Positions 16,286 through 25,215 of a stretch of 64,000 nucleotides of DNA are shown piece by piece. Position numbers and translations under genes: made by a program. Source of the DNA: an uncultured Lachnospiraceae bacterium (GTDB taxonomy: Bacteria; Bacillota; Clostridia; Lachnospirales; Lachnospiraceae); contig UQDA01000002.1 of assembly GCA_900539715.1 (NCBI GenBank), forward strand, positions 62,001 to 126,000, in the 5' to 3' direction. Under the pieces are notes generated by a model that worked only from the letters and a program-made list of their open reading frames with translations, ran no database searches and was not told the DNA's origin. Position 1 is the first letter of the stretch; each line of letters starts with the position of its first letter.

Positions 16286-18325
16286 ATGGAAGCCAATAAT
16301 TCAATTTCAATGTTAAAAGGCGTAGGGGCAAAAACCACTGCGCTTTTTTCAAAACTTCATATTGAAACACTGGATGAGCTGATTGCGTGGTTTCCGAGAG
16401 GCTACGATCACTTCGAGCCTGCCGTGACGGCAGGGGAGCTGGCAGCGGGGAAGATCATGGCTGTGCGTGCCTGCGTGATAGGGACGCCGTCTATGGTACG
16501 GGCAAAAGGAATGGTTATCACGCATGTGCAGGTCGGAGATGCATCGGGAAGGCTCCGGATGACCTGGTTCCGGATGCCGTATATTAAAAATGCCCTGCCA
16601 GCGGGGACGTGGCATATTTTTCGCGGGATGGTAAAAAACGGCCCGCAGAATATGCTTTTGATGGAACAGCCCAAAATTTTTAAAGAGGATGAATATGCCG
16701 TCCTGGCGGGAACGTGGCAGCCCAAATATGCGCTGACGGCAGGCATCACCAATCACATGATTTTAAAATGCGTCCGTCAGGCGCTGGATAAGACTGTGAA
16801 AGCAGATTATCTGACGGAGGAACTGCGGGAGAGGTATCATCTGATCGGACTTTCGGAGGCGCTTGAGAAGATTCATTTTCCGAAAGATGAAAAAGAAGTA
16901 TGTGAGGCGCGCAGAAGGCTGGTATTCGATGAATTTCTGGCATTTCTCGTGCAGATAAAGAGCCGGAAGGCGATAAACGACCGGCTGGTGGTGGAACGCC
17001 CGCTCAGTCCGGCGGAAGAGACAGAACGGTTGATAGGAGTGCTTCCGTACGAGCTGACCGGGGCGCAGCAAAAGGTGTGGAGGCAGATAGAAGCAGATCT
17101 TGGCAGACACATCGCAATGAACCGGCTTGTGCAAGGAGACGTGGGAAGCGGGAAGACGATACTTGCCTTTCTCGCGCTTTTGACGTGCAGTGCGAACGGG
17201 CGACAGGGCTGTCTGATGGCGCCTACGGAGGTGCTAGCAACCCAGCATTATGAATCGTTCTGTAAGATGACGGAAGAATACGGGTTGTGTACAAAACCGG
17301 TTCTTCTGGTCGGTTCGATGACCGCGAAGCAAAAGAGGGAAACTTATGCAAAAATCCTGTCGGGGGAAGCGGACATAATCATCGGTACCCATGCACTCAT
17401 TCAGGAGAAGGTGGAATACAGGGATCTGGCTCTTGTAGTGACAGATGAGCAGCATCGATTCGGCGTGCGTCAGAGAGAAACTCTTGCAAAAAAGGGGGAC
17501 AGCGTCCATGTGCTTGTCATGAGCGCAACGCCGATACCAAGGACGCTTGCAATTGTTTTATATGGAGATTTGGATGTTTCCGTGCTCGATGAGATGCCGT
17601 CAAATCGTCTTCCTATCAAAAACTGTGTGGTTGGTCCGAATTTCCGAAAAAAAGCATATGCCTTTATCGAGGCGCAGGTGGAAGCAGGACATCAGGCCTA
17701 TGTAATATGTCCGATGGTTGAGGAAAGCGAGGGGGCGGCAGATGGCCTGGAAAATGTGACGGATTATACGGAAAAATTAAAGGCGGCGCTTCCTGAAACG
17801 ATACGGGTGGCAGGACTGCATGGAAAGATGAAGGCGGCGGAAAAGCAACGCATCATGGAGGCTTTTGCGGCACGCGATATTGATGTGCTCGTTTCTACAA
17901 CTGTGATAGAGGTGGGGATCAACGTACCGAATGCCACGGTGATGATGGTGGAAAATGCTGAACGTTTCGGGCTTGCGCAGCTTCATCAGCTTCGCGGGCG
18001 CGTAGGGCGCGGGGATGCCCAGAGTTTTTGCATTTTTATGACAGGAGATGACAGCGGCGGGAAAAATAAGCGTCTGGATGTCCTGAATCATTCAAACGAC
18101 GGCTTTTTTATCGCAGGTGAGGATTTAAAGCTGCGCGGACCGGGGGACATTTTCGGGATACGACAGAGTGGAGATTTGGATTTTTCTCTGGGTGACATTT
18201 ATCAGGATTCAGATGTACTGCTTCAGGCAGGTGAACTGGCGGATCGGGTACTCTCAGGCGAGGTGGTCCTGCCTGAGGAGAAAATGGGACTTTTTCAGAA
18301 GGAAATCGATTACCGGACGATTTAA
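16286..18325 (+). CDS. recG: ATP-dependent DNA helicase RecG
   Basis: RecG remodels stalled forks and Holliday junctions. The product has 679 residues from the ATG at 16286, 4 bases after the fakA stop; an internal ATG at 16310 is possible because the ribosome site is weak and close. The N-terminal wedge/OB domain covers about 1-240. Helicase motifs follow: Walker A GDVGSGKT at 284-291, DEQH box at 387-390, SATPIPRTL, and in the second RecA domain VLVSTTVIEVGIN and LHQLRGRVGRG. Length and motif order are typical. Confidence 0.97.
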   Translation: MEANNSISMLKGVGAKTTALFSKLHIETLDELIAWFPRGYDHFEPAVTAGELAAGKIMAVRACVIGTPSMVRAKGMVITHVQVGDASGRLRMTWFRMPYIKNALPAGTWHIFRGMVKNGPQNMLLMEQPKIFKEDEYAVLAGTWQPKYALTAGITNHMILKCVRQALDKTVKADYLTEELRERYHLIGLSEALEKIHFPKDEKEVCEARRRLVFDEFLAFLVQIKSRKAINDRLVVERPLSPAEETERLIGVLPYELTGAQQKVWRQIEADLGRHIAMNRLVQGDVGSGKTILAFLALLTCSANGRQGCLMAPTEVLATQHYESFCKMTEEYGLCTKPVLLVGSMTAKQKRETYAKILSGEADIIIGTHALIQEKVEYRDLALVVTDEQHRFGVRQRETLAKKGDSVHVLVMSATPIPRTLAIVLYGDLDVSVLDEMPSNRLPIKNCVVGPNFRKKAYAFIEAQVEAGHQAYVICPMVEESEGAADGLENVTDYTEKLKAALPETIRVAGLHGKMKAAEKQRIMEAFAARDIDVLVSTTVIEVGINVPNATVMMVENAERFGLAQLHQLRGRVGRGDAQSFCIFMTGDDSGGKNKRLDVLNHSNDGFFIAGEDLKLRGPGDIFGIRQSGDLDFSLGDIYQDSDVLLQAGELADRVLSGEVVLPEEKMGLFQKEIDYRTI

Positions 18326-18354
18326 GAGACAGAAGAAGGGAAGTAAATGACAAA

Positions 18355-19116
18355 ATGGAAATTTCGGAAGGATGTTTAAGCCGCCGTCCGTCGCTGGATC
18401 GGGATACGATCAAATACATTGCGATGGCAGCGATGCTGGTCAATCATATCGGCACGATATTTTTGACGCCTGGAACGTTTTTATATGAGCTGTTTTTGGA
18501 TATCGGATATTTTACAGCGCCGGTGATGTGCTATTTTTTAGTGGAAGGATATCGGCTGACGCATTCCAGAAAGCTGTACGGAAGGCGGCTTTTTGTTTTT
18601 GCGGTGCTTTCGGAACTTCCCTTCTGTCTCGCCTTTTCACATGGGGCGGAGGTTTATTTTGTGGCGATGAATATGATATTCACCCTGTTTTTGTGCTTTT
18701 TGCTCTTGGAAGTGCTGGAAAAGGAGCCGAAGGGCTTTGCGAGGGGGCTACTCGTTGCGCTGCTCATCCTTGCGAGTACGGTCTCAGATTGGGCGATACT
18801 TGCGCCGGTTTATACGATGTTGTTTTACAAAGCGGGACAGGACAGAGAAAAGCAAAAGAAAGCGTTTTTCTGGGCGGCGGCGTTATTTGGGGCATTTGGT
18901 CTGGCAGGAAGTCCGGAATGGTATTCCGGGCTGCAAAGGCTTTTATATGCCCTCGGCTGTATGTCGGGCGTGGCGGCGGCAGGTGTATGTATCGTTTGCT
19001 TTTATAATGGAAGGAGGGCACAGAGAGGACAACGGTTTTCCAAGTGGTTTTTCTATTTGTTTTACCCTGTGCATCTGCTCCTTCTGGGCATCATCCGCAT
19101 CGCAGCAGGGCTCTAA
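18355..19116 (+). CDS. TraX family membrane protein
   Basis: The protein has 253 residues with about seven membrane helices. It has the TraX-type opening (LDRDTIKYIAMAAMLVNHIG, with an N-H-I motif in the first helix), VMCYFLVEGYRLTHSRKLYGRRL, and a C-terminal FYLFYPVHLLLLG. TraX acetylates F-pilin in E. coli; in Firmicutes without conjugation genes the family is better seen as an uncharacterised membrane acyltransferase. A second member lies at 33219. It follows recG by 29 bases with an AAGGGAAG site. Confidence 0.86.
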   Translation: MEISEGCLSRRPSLDRDTIKYIAMAAMLVNHIGTIFLTPGTFLYELFLDIGYFTAPVMCYFLVEGYRLTHSRKLYGRRLFVFAVLSELPFCLAFSHGAEVYFVAMNMIFTLFLCFLLLEVLEKEPKGFARGLLVALLILASTVSDWAILAPVYTMLFYKAGQDREKQKKAFFWAAALFGAFGLAGSPEWYSGLQRLLYALGCMSGVAAAGVCIVCFYNGRRAQRGQRFSKWFFYLFYPVHLLLLGIIRIAAGL

Positions 19117-19130
19117 ACGGATTTTGGGCT

Positions 19131-19158
19131 TTGCAAAATCGAACGTATGTGTTATACT
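19131..19158 (+). promoter_or_regulatory. Topoisomerase operon promoter with LexA-like box
   Basis: TTGCAA at 19131-19136 and TATACT at 19153-19158 (16-base spacer, TGT extended -10) form the promoter. A CGAAC-GTAT-GTGTT sequence at 19140-19153 fills the spacer and agrees with the Gram-positive LexA consensus (CGAAC-n4-GTTCG type) at most positions, with mismatches in the right half. Confidence 0.6.
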
Positions 19159-19202
19159 GATAAATCGCAGTATTTGTCTGGTAAATAGAAAGGAATGAAA
19201 TA

Positions 19203-21125
19203 ATGGCACAGAATACGACATATGATGCCTCCAGCATTACCGTGCTGGAAGGGCTGGAAGCGGTACGGAAGCGTCCCGGTATGTATATCGGAAGCGTGTC
19301 CACAAAAGGACTGAACCATTTGATATATGAAATCGTAGACAATGCGGTGGACGAGCATCTGGCCGGGTACTGCACACGCATCACAGTGATACTGGAAGCG
19401 GACGGCTCTGCAACGGTGTCTGATAACGGGCGAGGGATTCCTGTCGGGATGCATGAAAAGGGGATAAGCGCGGAACGTCTGGTATTTACGACACTCCATG
19501 CCGGAGGTAAGTTTGACAACAATGCGTATAAGACCAGTGGCGGACTGCACGGCGTAGGTTCTTCCGTTGTAAATGCGCTCTCCAGACGATTGACTGTAAG
19601 AGTCAAAGATGGAAAGAATATCTACGAAGATACTTACGAGCAGGGCAATCCGACGACTGAGCTGGTCAACGGTCTCCTTCCGGTCATTGGACGGACGAAG
19701 GAGACAGGAACAACAATATCATTCCTGCCGGACGATACGATATTTGACCGGACGCGTTTTAAAGAGGACGATGTGAAGAGCCGTCTGCATGAGACGGCCT
19801 ATTTGAATCCGGCGCTGACGATACGGTTTGAAGACAGAAGACAGGCAGAGCCGGATGTGATTGAATACCATGAACCGGAAGGCATAGCGGGATTTATCCA
19901 GGATATGAATAAATCCTGTGAAGCGGTGACGGATATCATCACATTTCAGGGCGAAAGCGACGGTATTTCCGTAGAGGGCGCTTTTCAGTACTGTAATGAA
20001 TTTCATGAAAATGTGTTGGGATTTTGCAACAATATTTACAATGCGGAGGGCGGCACGCATCTGACAGGATTTAAGACGCAGTTCACGACCATCATCAATA
20101 ATTATGCCCGTGAGCTTAATATCTTAAAAGAAAAGGATTCCAATTTTACAGGGCCGGACGTGCGAAACGGCATGACAGCGGTCATTTCCATCAAGCACCC
20201 CGACCCGAGATTCGAGGGGCAGACAAAGACGAAGCTGGACAATCAGGATGCTGCCAAGGTTGTGGCAAAGGTCGCTGGCGAGGAGCTGACACGCTTTTTC
20301 GACCGTAACCTGGAGACACTGAAAAATGTGATAGGCTGTGCGGAAAAGGCGGCGAAGATACGTAAAACGGAAGAGCGCGCCAAGACGAATATGCTGACAA
20401 AGCAGAAATTTTCCTTTGATTCAAACGGAAAGCTGGCAAATTGCGAATCACGGGATGCCTCCAAATGCGAGATTTTTATTGTAGAGGGAGATTCTGCAGG
20501 CGGCTCTGCAAAAATGGCGCGTAACCGGATGTATCAGGCGATACTGCCTATCCGGGGAAAAATCCTGAATGTGGAAAAGGCGAGTATTGATAAGGTTCTG
20601 GCAAATGCAGAGATAAAGACGATGATAAATGCCTTTGGCTGTGGCTTTTCGGAAGGCTACGGCAATGATTTTGATATTTCAAAGCTGCGCTATGACAAGA
20701 TAATCATCATGGCGGATGCGGACGTGGACGGAGCACATATTTCAACGCTGCTTTTGACGCTGTTTTATCGCTTTATGCCGGAACTCATTTTTGAAGGGCA
20801 TGTCTATATCGCGATGCCGCCGTTGTATAAAGCGATGCCATCCAAGGGGAAAGAGGAATATCTTTATGATGACAAGGCGCTGGAGCGTTACCGGAAGCGG
20901 CATAAGGGAGCGTTCCATCTGCAGCGCTATAAAGGTTTGGGCGAGATGGATGCGCAGCAGCTTTGGGAGACGACCCTTGACCCGGAGACGCGCATGCTGA
21001 AACTCGTAGAAATAGAAGACGCCCGGATGGCATCCGAGGTAACGGAGATGCTGATGGGAACGGAGGTTCCGCCTCGTAAGGCGTTTATTTACCGCAATGC
21101 GACGGAAGCGGAGCTGGATATTTGA
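19203..21125 (+). CDS. Type IIA DNA topoisomerase subunit B (GyrB/ParE)
   Basis: This is the ATPase subunit of a gyrase or topoisomerase IV. It has 640 residues, a usual Gram-positive length, and an AAAGGAATG site before the ATG. The GHKL ATPase motifs are intact (EIVDNAVDE near 43, DNGRGIPVG near 76, GGLHGVGSSVVNAL near 114). The TOPRIM domain has EGDSAGG at 428-434 and DADVDGAH near 500; QRYKGLGEM follows. The sequence is GyrB-like, but the A subunit next to it lacks a GyrA box and the promoter carries a LexA-like site, as reported for parEC in Bacillus, so a topoisomerase IV role or a second gyrase-like pair is likely. Confidence 0.93.
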   Translation: MAQNTTYDASSITVLEGLEAVRKRPGMYIGSVSTKGLNHLIYEIVDNAVDEHLAGYCTRITVILEADGSATVSDNGRGIPVGMHEKGISAERLVFTTLHAGGKFDNNAYKTSGGLHGVGSSVVNALSRRLTVRVKDGKNIYEDTYEQGNPTTELVNGLLPVIGRTKETGTTISFLPDDTIFDRTRFKEDDVKSRLHETAYLNPALTIRFEDRRQAEPDVIEYHEPEGIAGFIQDMNKSCEAVTDIITFQGESDGISVEGAFQYCNEFHENVLGFCNNIYNAEGGTHLTGFKTQFTTIINNYARELNILKEKDSNFTGPDVRNGMTAVISIKHPDPRFEGQTKTKLDNQDAAKVVAKVAGEELTRFFDRNLETLKNVIGCAEKAAKIRKTEERAKTNMLTKQKFSFDSNGKLANCESRDASKCEIFIVEGDSAGGSAKMARNRMYQAILPIRGKILNVEKASIDKVLANAEIKTMINAFGCGFSEGYGNDFDISKLRYDKIIIMADADVDGAHISTLLLTLFYRFMPELIFEGHVYIAMPPLYKAMPSKGKEEYLYDDKALERYRKRHKGAFHLQRYKGLGEMDAQQLWETTLDPETRMLKLVEIEDARMASEVTEMLMGTEVPPRKAFIYRNATEAELDI

Positions 21126-21152
21126 TAAGAGATTACCGGAGTGAGGATTGAG

Positions 21153-23396
21153 ATGGAAGAAAACAGCAGAATCATAAAAACAGAATATTCCGAGCTGATG
21201 CAGAAATCCTATATCGATTATGCCATGAGCGTAATCGTAGCGAGGGCGCTCCCGGATGTGCGGGACGGCTTAAAACCCGTTCAGCGCCGTGTGCTTTACG
21301 ATATGTACGAGCTGGGGATACGCGCGGACAGACCCTATAGAAAGAGCGCCCGTATCGTCGGAGACACGATGGGTAAATATCATCCTCACGGCGACAGCTC
21401 TATCTATGATGCGCTTGTTGTGATGGCTCAAGATTTCAAAAAGGGACAGCCTCTGATAGACGGTCACGGTAATTTCGGAAATATCGAAGGAGACGGTGCG
21501 GCTGCCATGCGTTACACGGAAGCACGTCTGGAGCAGATCACCCAGTCTGCTTTTTTGGAGGATCTGGACAAGGACGTGGTGGATTTCGTTCCGAACTTTG
21601 ACGAGACGGAAAAAGAGCCGTCGGTGCTTCCATGCAAATTTCCAAACCTTCTGGTAAATGGCTCCGAGGGCATTGCGGTCGGTATGGCGACGAGCATTCC
21701 GCCGCACAATCTGGGAGAGGTTGTGGATGCGGTCAAGGCTTACATGCAGGACGAGACGATAACGACCAAAGAACTGATGCGCTACATCCAGGGGCCGGAT
21801 TTCCCGACCGGCGGCATCGTCACGAACAAGGACGATCTGCTTTCTATCTATGAGACGGGGACGGGAAAAATAAAGATACGCGGGCGTGTGGAGACAGAGA
21901 AGGGCAAAAACGGAAAGACGAACGTGATCATCACGGAAATTCCTTATCCGATGATAGGCGCAAACATTGGCAAATTCCTGTCCGATGTGGCTGCGCTTGC
22001 GGAGACCAAAAAGACGACGGACATTGTGGACATTTCCAATCAGTCTTCCAAAGAGGGCATCCGTATCGTCATAGAACTGAAAAAAGACGCTGATGTGGAC
22101 AATTTTATCAGTATGCTTTACAAAAAGACCCGGTTGGAGGATACGTTCGGCGTAAATATGCTCGCCATCGCGGACGGCAGGCCTGAGACGCTCGGACTCA
22201 AACAGATAATCAAAGCGAACGTTGATTTTCAGTTTGAGCTAAACCGCCGCAAATATGAGACGCTCCTTGCAAAAGAACAGACAAAAAGAGAAATTCAGGA
22301 AGGCCTTATCAAGGCGTGCAATGTGATAGACCTTATCATCGAGATACTGAGAGGGTCCCGCGACCGCGCGATGGCAAAGGCGTGTCTGGTGGATGGTGTA
22401 ACGGAAGGAATACATTTTAAATCCCGTGAGTCGGCAGTGATGGCGGCGCAGCTTTGTTTTTCGGAAAATCAGGCGAACGCGATACTGGATATGCGTCTGT
22501 ATAAGCTGATCGGGCTTGAGATTGAAGCGCTGATAAAAGACCATGAGGAAACAGTGGCAAATATTTACCGCTATGAGGATATTCTGGAACGTAAGAGCGC
22601 GATGGCACAGGTCATCATGAATGAGCTGGATGAACTGAAAAAGGCATTTGGCACAAAACGCCGCACTGTGATAGACAACTGCGCGGAAGTGGTATTTGAG
22701 GAGAAAAAGGTAGAAGAGGCGGATATCTATTGCCTCATTGACCGGTTTGGTTATACGAGGACGGTGGATGAGTCAACGTTTGAACGTAATCGCGAAACGG
22801 CGTATTCGGAAAACCGCTTTGTGTTTAAGACAAAAAATACGGGGAGGATATGCCTGTTTACAAATACCGGACAGCTTTATACGGTTAAAGTGTCAGAGCT
22901 GCCTTTTGGAAAATTCAGGGATAAATCAGTTCCGCTTGATAATGTGAGCAATTTTGATTCCACAAAGGAACAGCTTTTGCTGGCGGCGGGACAGAGCGAG
23001 CTGAACCTATACCGGTTGCTGTTTGTGACCCGCCAGGGCATGGCAAAGATGGTGGATGGCGGAGAATTTGACGTAATGAAGCGGACGGTTGCAGCCACTA
23101 AGCTTCAGGATGGGGACGAGGTAGCGGACGTTGCAGTCTATCAGGAGCAAAAATATGTCACGCTGCAGTCGAAAGAGGGACTTTTCCTGCGCTTTGAGGT
23201 TGAGGAGATACCGGAGAAGAAGAAAAATGCAGTTGGCGTCCGTGCCATGAAGCTTGCGGAAACGGATGAGATAGAAGCGGTCTATTATACAAAGATTGGA
23301 GACGAGACCTCTATTGCGTATAAGAGTCGTATGCTCGTGCTCAATCAGCTGAAAGCAGCCCACCGGGATGGAAAGGGAACAAAAGTAAGAGGTTGA
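21153..23396 (+). CDS. Type IIA DNA topoisomerase subunit A (GyrA/ParC)
   Basis: This is the DNA-breaking subunit. I start it at ATG 21153, 7 bases after GAGG, giving 747 residues; a GTG at 21141 lacks a site. The catalytic tyrosine is Y121 in AMRYTEARL. The quinolone-resistance region reads HPHGDSSIYD, with Ser82 and Asp86 at the positions equivalent to E. coli GyrA S83 and D87, the sensitive state. In the C-terminal beta-pinwheel (about 500-747) I see no QRRGGKG-type GyrA box, which is needed for negative supercoiling, so the enzyme is more likely a decatenase (topoisomerase IV type). It follows the B subunit by 27 bases. Confidence 0.93.
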   Translation: MEENSRIIKTEYSELMQKSYIDYAMSVIVARALPDVRDGLKPVQRRVLYDMYELGIRADRPYRKSARIVGDTMGKYHPHGDSSIYDALVVMAQDFKKGQPLIDGHGNFGNIEGDGAAAMRYTEARLEQITQSAFLEDLDKDVVDFVPNFDETEKEPSVLPCKFPNLLVNGSEGIAVGMATSIPPHNLGEVVDAVKAYMQDETITTKELMRYIQGPDFPTGGIVTNKDDLLSIYETGTGKIKIRGRVETEKGKNGKTNVIITEIPYPMIGANIGKFLSDVAALAETKKTTDIVDISNQSSKEGIRIVIELKKDADVDNFISMLYKKTRLEDTFGVNMLAIADGRPETLGLKQIIKANVDFQFELNRRKYETLLAKEQTKREIQEGLIKACNVIDLIIEILRGSRDRAMAKACLVDGVTEGIHFKSRESAVMAAQLCFSENQANAILDMRLYKLIGLEIEALIKDHEETVANIYRYEDILERKSAMAQVIMNELDELKKAFGTKRRTVIDNCAEVVFEEKKVEEADIYCLIDRFGYTRTVDESTFERNRETAYSENRFVFKTKNTGRICLFTNTGQLYTVKVSELPFGKFRDKSVPLDNVSNFDSTKEQLLLAAGQSELNLYRLLFVTRQGMAKMVDGGEFDVMKRTVAATKLQDGDEVADVAVYQEQKYVTLQSKEGLFLRFEVEEIPEKKKNAVGVRAMKLAETDEIEAVYYTKIGDETSIAYKSRMLVLNQLKAAHRDGKGTKVRG

Positions 23397-23507
23397 CCTG
23401 CCGCTTTAAATGCAGTATGATGAAGCGAAGGAAAAAGCGGTATGCGGCAGATATTATATATATCTGTCTCTGCGCTTGGGTCAGACTGACAGGAGGATTT
23501 GGAACAT

Positions 23508-24059
23508 ATGAGAGTCATTGCGGGAAAGGCGCGGAGCCTGCCTTTAAAAACAGTTCCGGGACAGGATACGCGTCCCACGACGGACCGGATAAAGGAAACG
23601 CTGTTTAATATGCTGCAGTCTTATTTGCCCTGCGGCGTATTTATCGATTTGTGCAGCGGCAGCGGCAGCATCGGCATCGAAGCTATCAGCCGGGGGGCGC
23701 GGAAGGCGTATTTTGTGGAAAACGGAAAAGAGGCGGCAAAGTGCATTGCGGATAATCTGCATTTTACAAAATTTGAGGAGCAGGCGACGCTGTTAAAGCA
23801 GGATGTAGTGAGCGCTCTTTCCTCCATCCATGAAAAGTGCGCGGATGTTATCTTCATGGATCCTCCGTATCAGGCGGGACTGGAGGAGCCGGTGCTTTCG
23901 GCACTGTCTCATATGCCTTATGTGACGGAAGACACGCTCATCATCATTGAAGCGGACTTAAAAAAGGATTTTTCTTTTGCAGAAGAGCTCGGATTTTCAG
24001 TAATGCGGGAAAAATGCTACAAAACAAATAAACATGTATTTTTGACAAAGGAAGATTGA
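23508..24059 (+). CDS. rsmD: 16S rRNA (guanine(966)-N(2))-methyltransferase RsmD
   Basis: The product has 183 residues from ATG 23508 (AGGAGG 11 bases upstream; a TTG at 23499 is too close). It begins MRVIAGKARS, contains RPTTDRIKETLFN, SAM motif I DLCSGSGSIG at 47-56 and the catalytic DPPY at 118-121. It methylates G966 of 16S rRNA (E. coli numbering). It is followed by coaD with a 1-base gap, the conserved ylbH-ylbI order of Firmicutes, with ylbJ nearby. Confidence 0.96.
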   Translation: MRVIAGKARSLPLKTVPGQDTRPTTDRIKETLFNMLQSYLPCGVFIDLCSGSGSIGIEAISRGARKAYFVENGKEAAKCIADNLHFTKFEEQATLLKQDVVSALSSIHEKCADVIFMDPPYQAGLEEPVLSALSHMPYVTEDTLIIIEADLKKDFSFAEELGFSVMREKCYKTNKHVFLTKED

Positions 24060-24060
24060 T

Positions 24061-24555
24061 ATGAACGCAGCAATTTATCCGGGAAGCTTTGATCCCGTAA
24101 CTTATGGACATCTGGATGTTATCCGCAGGGCAGCGTCTATTTTTGACGAATTGACCGTGAGCGTGCTGAACAATAAAGTAAAGACTCCATTGTTTTCTGT
24201 GGAAGAACGTGTTAAAATACTGGAAGAAGCGACAAAGGATCTGCCGAATGTGAGGGTGGAATCTTTCAGCGGTCTGCTGGTGGATTATGCGGCGAAGAAA
24301 AATGTGAATGTAGCGGTTCGCGGGCTGCGTGCTATCACAGACTTTGAATATGAGCTGCAGAATGCCCAGATAAACCGGAAGCTTTCCGGGGACCGGCTGG
24401 ATACGATGTTTTTGACGACCAGTCTGGAATACGCTTATTTAAGCTCCTCCAGTGTTAAGGAGATAGCAAGCTTTAACGGAGATATCACACAGTGTGTCCC
24501 TCCCTTTGTCGCAAAGCTGGTCTACGAGAAATTCGGATTAGACCCTAAAAACTGA
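24061..24555 (+). CDS. coaD: Pantetheine-phosphate adenylyltransferase
   Basis: CoaD transfers AMP from ATP to 4'-phosphopantetheine, the penultimate step of coenzyme A synthesis. The product has 164 residues, the usual size. The nucleotidyltransferase signature is T-x-G-H at residues 14-17 within YPGSFDPVTYGH, and the second signature SSSSVKEIA lies near 128-136, with RGLRAITDFEYE near 88. It is expressed with rsmD. Confidence 0.97.
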   Translation: MNAAIYPGSFDPVTYGHLDVIRRAASIFDELTVSVLNNKVKTPLFSVEERVKILEEATKDLPNVRVESFSGLLVDYAAKKNVNVAVRGLRAITDFEYELQNAQINRKLSGDRLDTMFLTTSLEYAYLSSSSVKEIASFNGDITQCVPPFVAKLVYEKFGLDPKN

Positions 24556-24596
24556 GTATTCCCTTGTCCCCAGGGGTATGCGGAAATGAGGAAAAT

Positions 24597-25187
24597 ATGA
24601 GCAGCAGAATCGAACAGTTGATCGACGAGATCGAAGAATATATTGATAACTGCAAAACCCAGCCCTTTTCAAACTCCAAGATAATCGTGGATAAGGAGGA
24701 TATTGACGAGCTTTTGAGGGAGCTGCGTCAGAAGACTCCTGAGGAGATAAAGCGCTATCAAAAGATAATCAGCAACAAAGAAGCGATTTTGAACGATGCC
24801 CGTGAGAAGGCGCAGGCGCTTATCAATGAGGCGACAGAGCACACCTCGGAGCTCATCAATGAGCACGAGATAATGCAGCAGGCATATGCGCAGGCAAACG
24901 AGGTCGTTCAGCTTGCGACCCGTCAGGCGCAGGAAATCGTGGATAATGCCACGATGGAGGCGAATGCGATAAAGGAATCTATCATGGAGTATACCGACCA
25001 GATGATGGCGAACGTGGAAGATATCATTTCCCATGCGATAGAAGTTTCAAACGCGCATTACGGCAATCTTATCAGCGACCTGACGAGCGTGAATGAGGTC
25101 ATCCAGAATAACAGGGCGGAATTCCGCGCTCAGAATGAAGACCTGGATGATATCGGAGATACCGGGGAAGAATTGAACGTGATGTAA
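24597..25187 (+). CDS. Coiled-coil protein, conserved in Clostridia
   Basis: The protein has 196 residues from ATG 24597 (GAGG 7 bases upstream). It is acidic, soluble and predicted helical: a short N-terminal segment (IEQLIDEIEEYIDNC), then long heptad-rich helices from about 45 to 165 with Ala/Gln/Glu bias (AREKAQALINEATEH, ATRQAQEIVDNATMEANAI). Databases sometimes call such proteins V-type ATPase subunit H-like or simply ATPase, but no nucleotide-binding motif is present. Its position between coaD and an amidase suggests a DivIVA-like structural or envelope role, which is inference. Confidence 0.8.
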   Translation: MSSRIEQLIDEIEEYIDNCKTQPFSNSKIIVDKEDIDELLRELRQKTPEEIKRYQKIISNKEAILNDAREKAQALINEATEHTSELINEHEIMQQAYAQANEVVQLATRQAQEIVDNATMEANAIKESIMEYTDQMMANVEDIISHAIEVSNAHYGNLISDLTSVNEVIQNNRAEFRAQNEDLDDIGDTGEELNVM

Positions 25188-25215
25188 ATATCAGCGTTTT
25201 CAAACAGGAAAGAAC

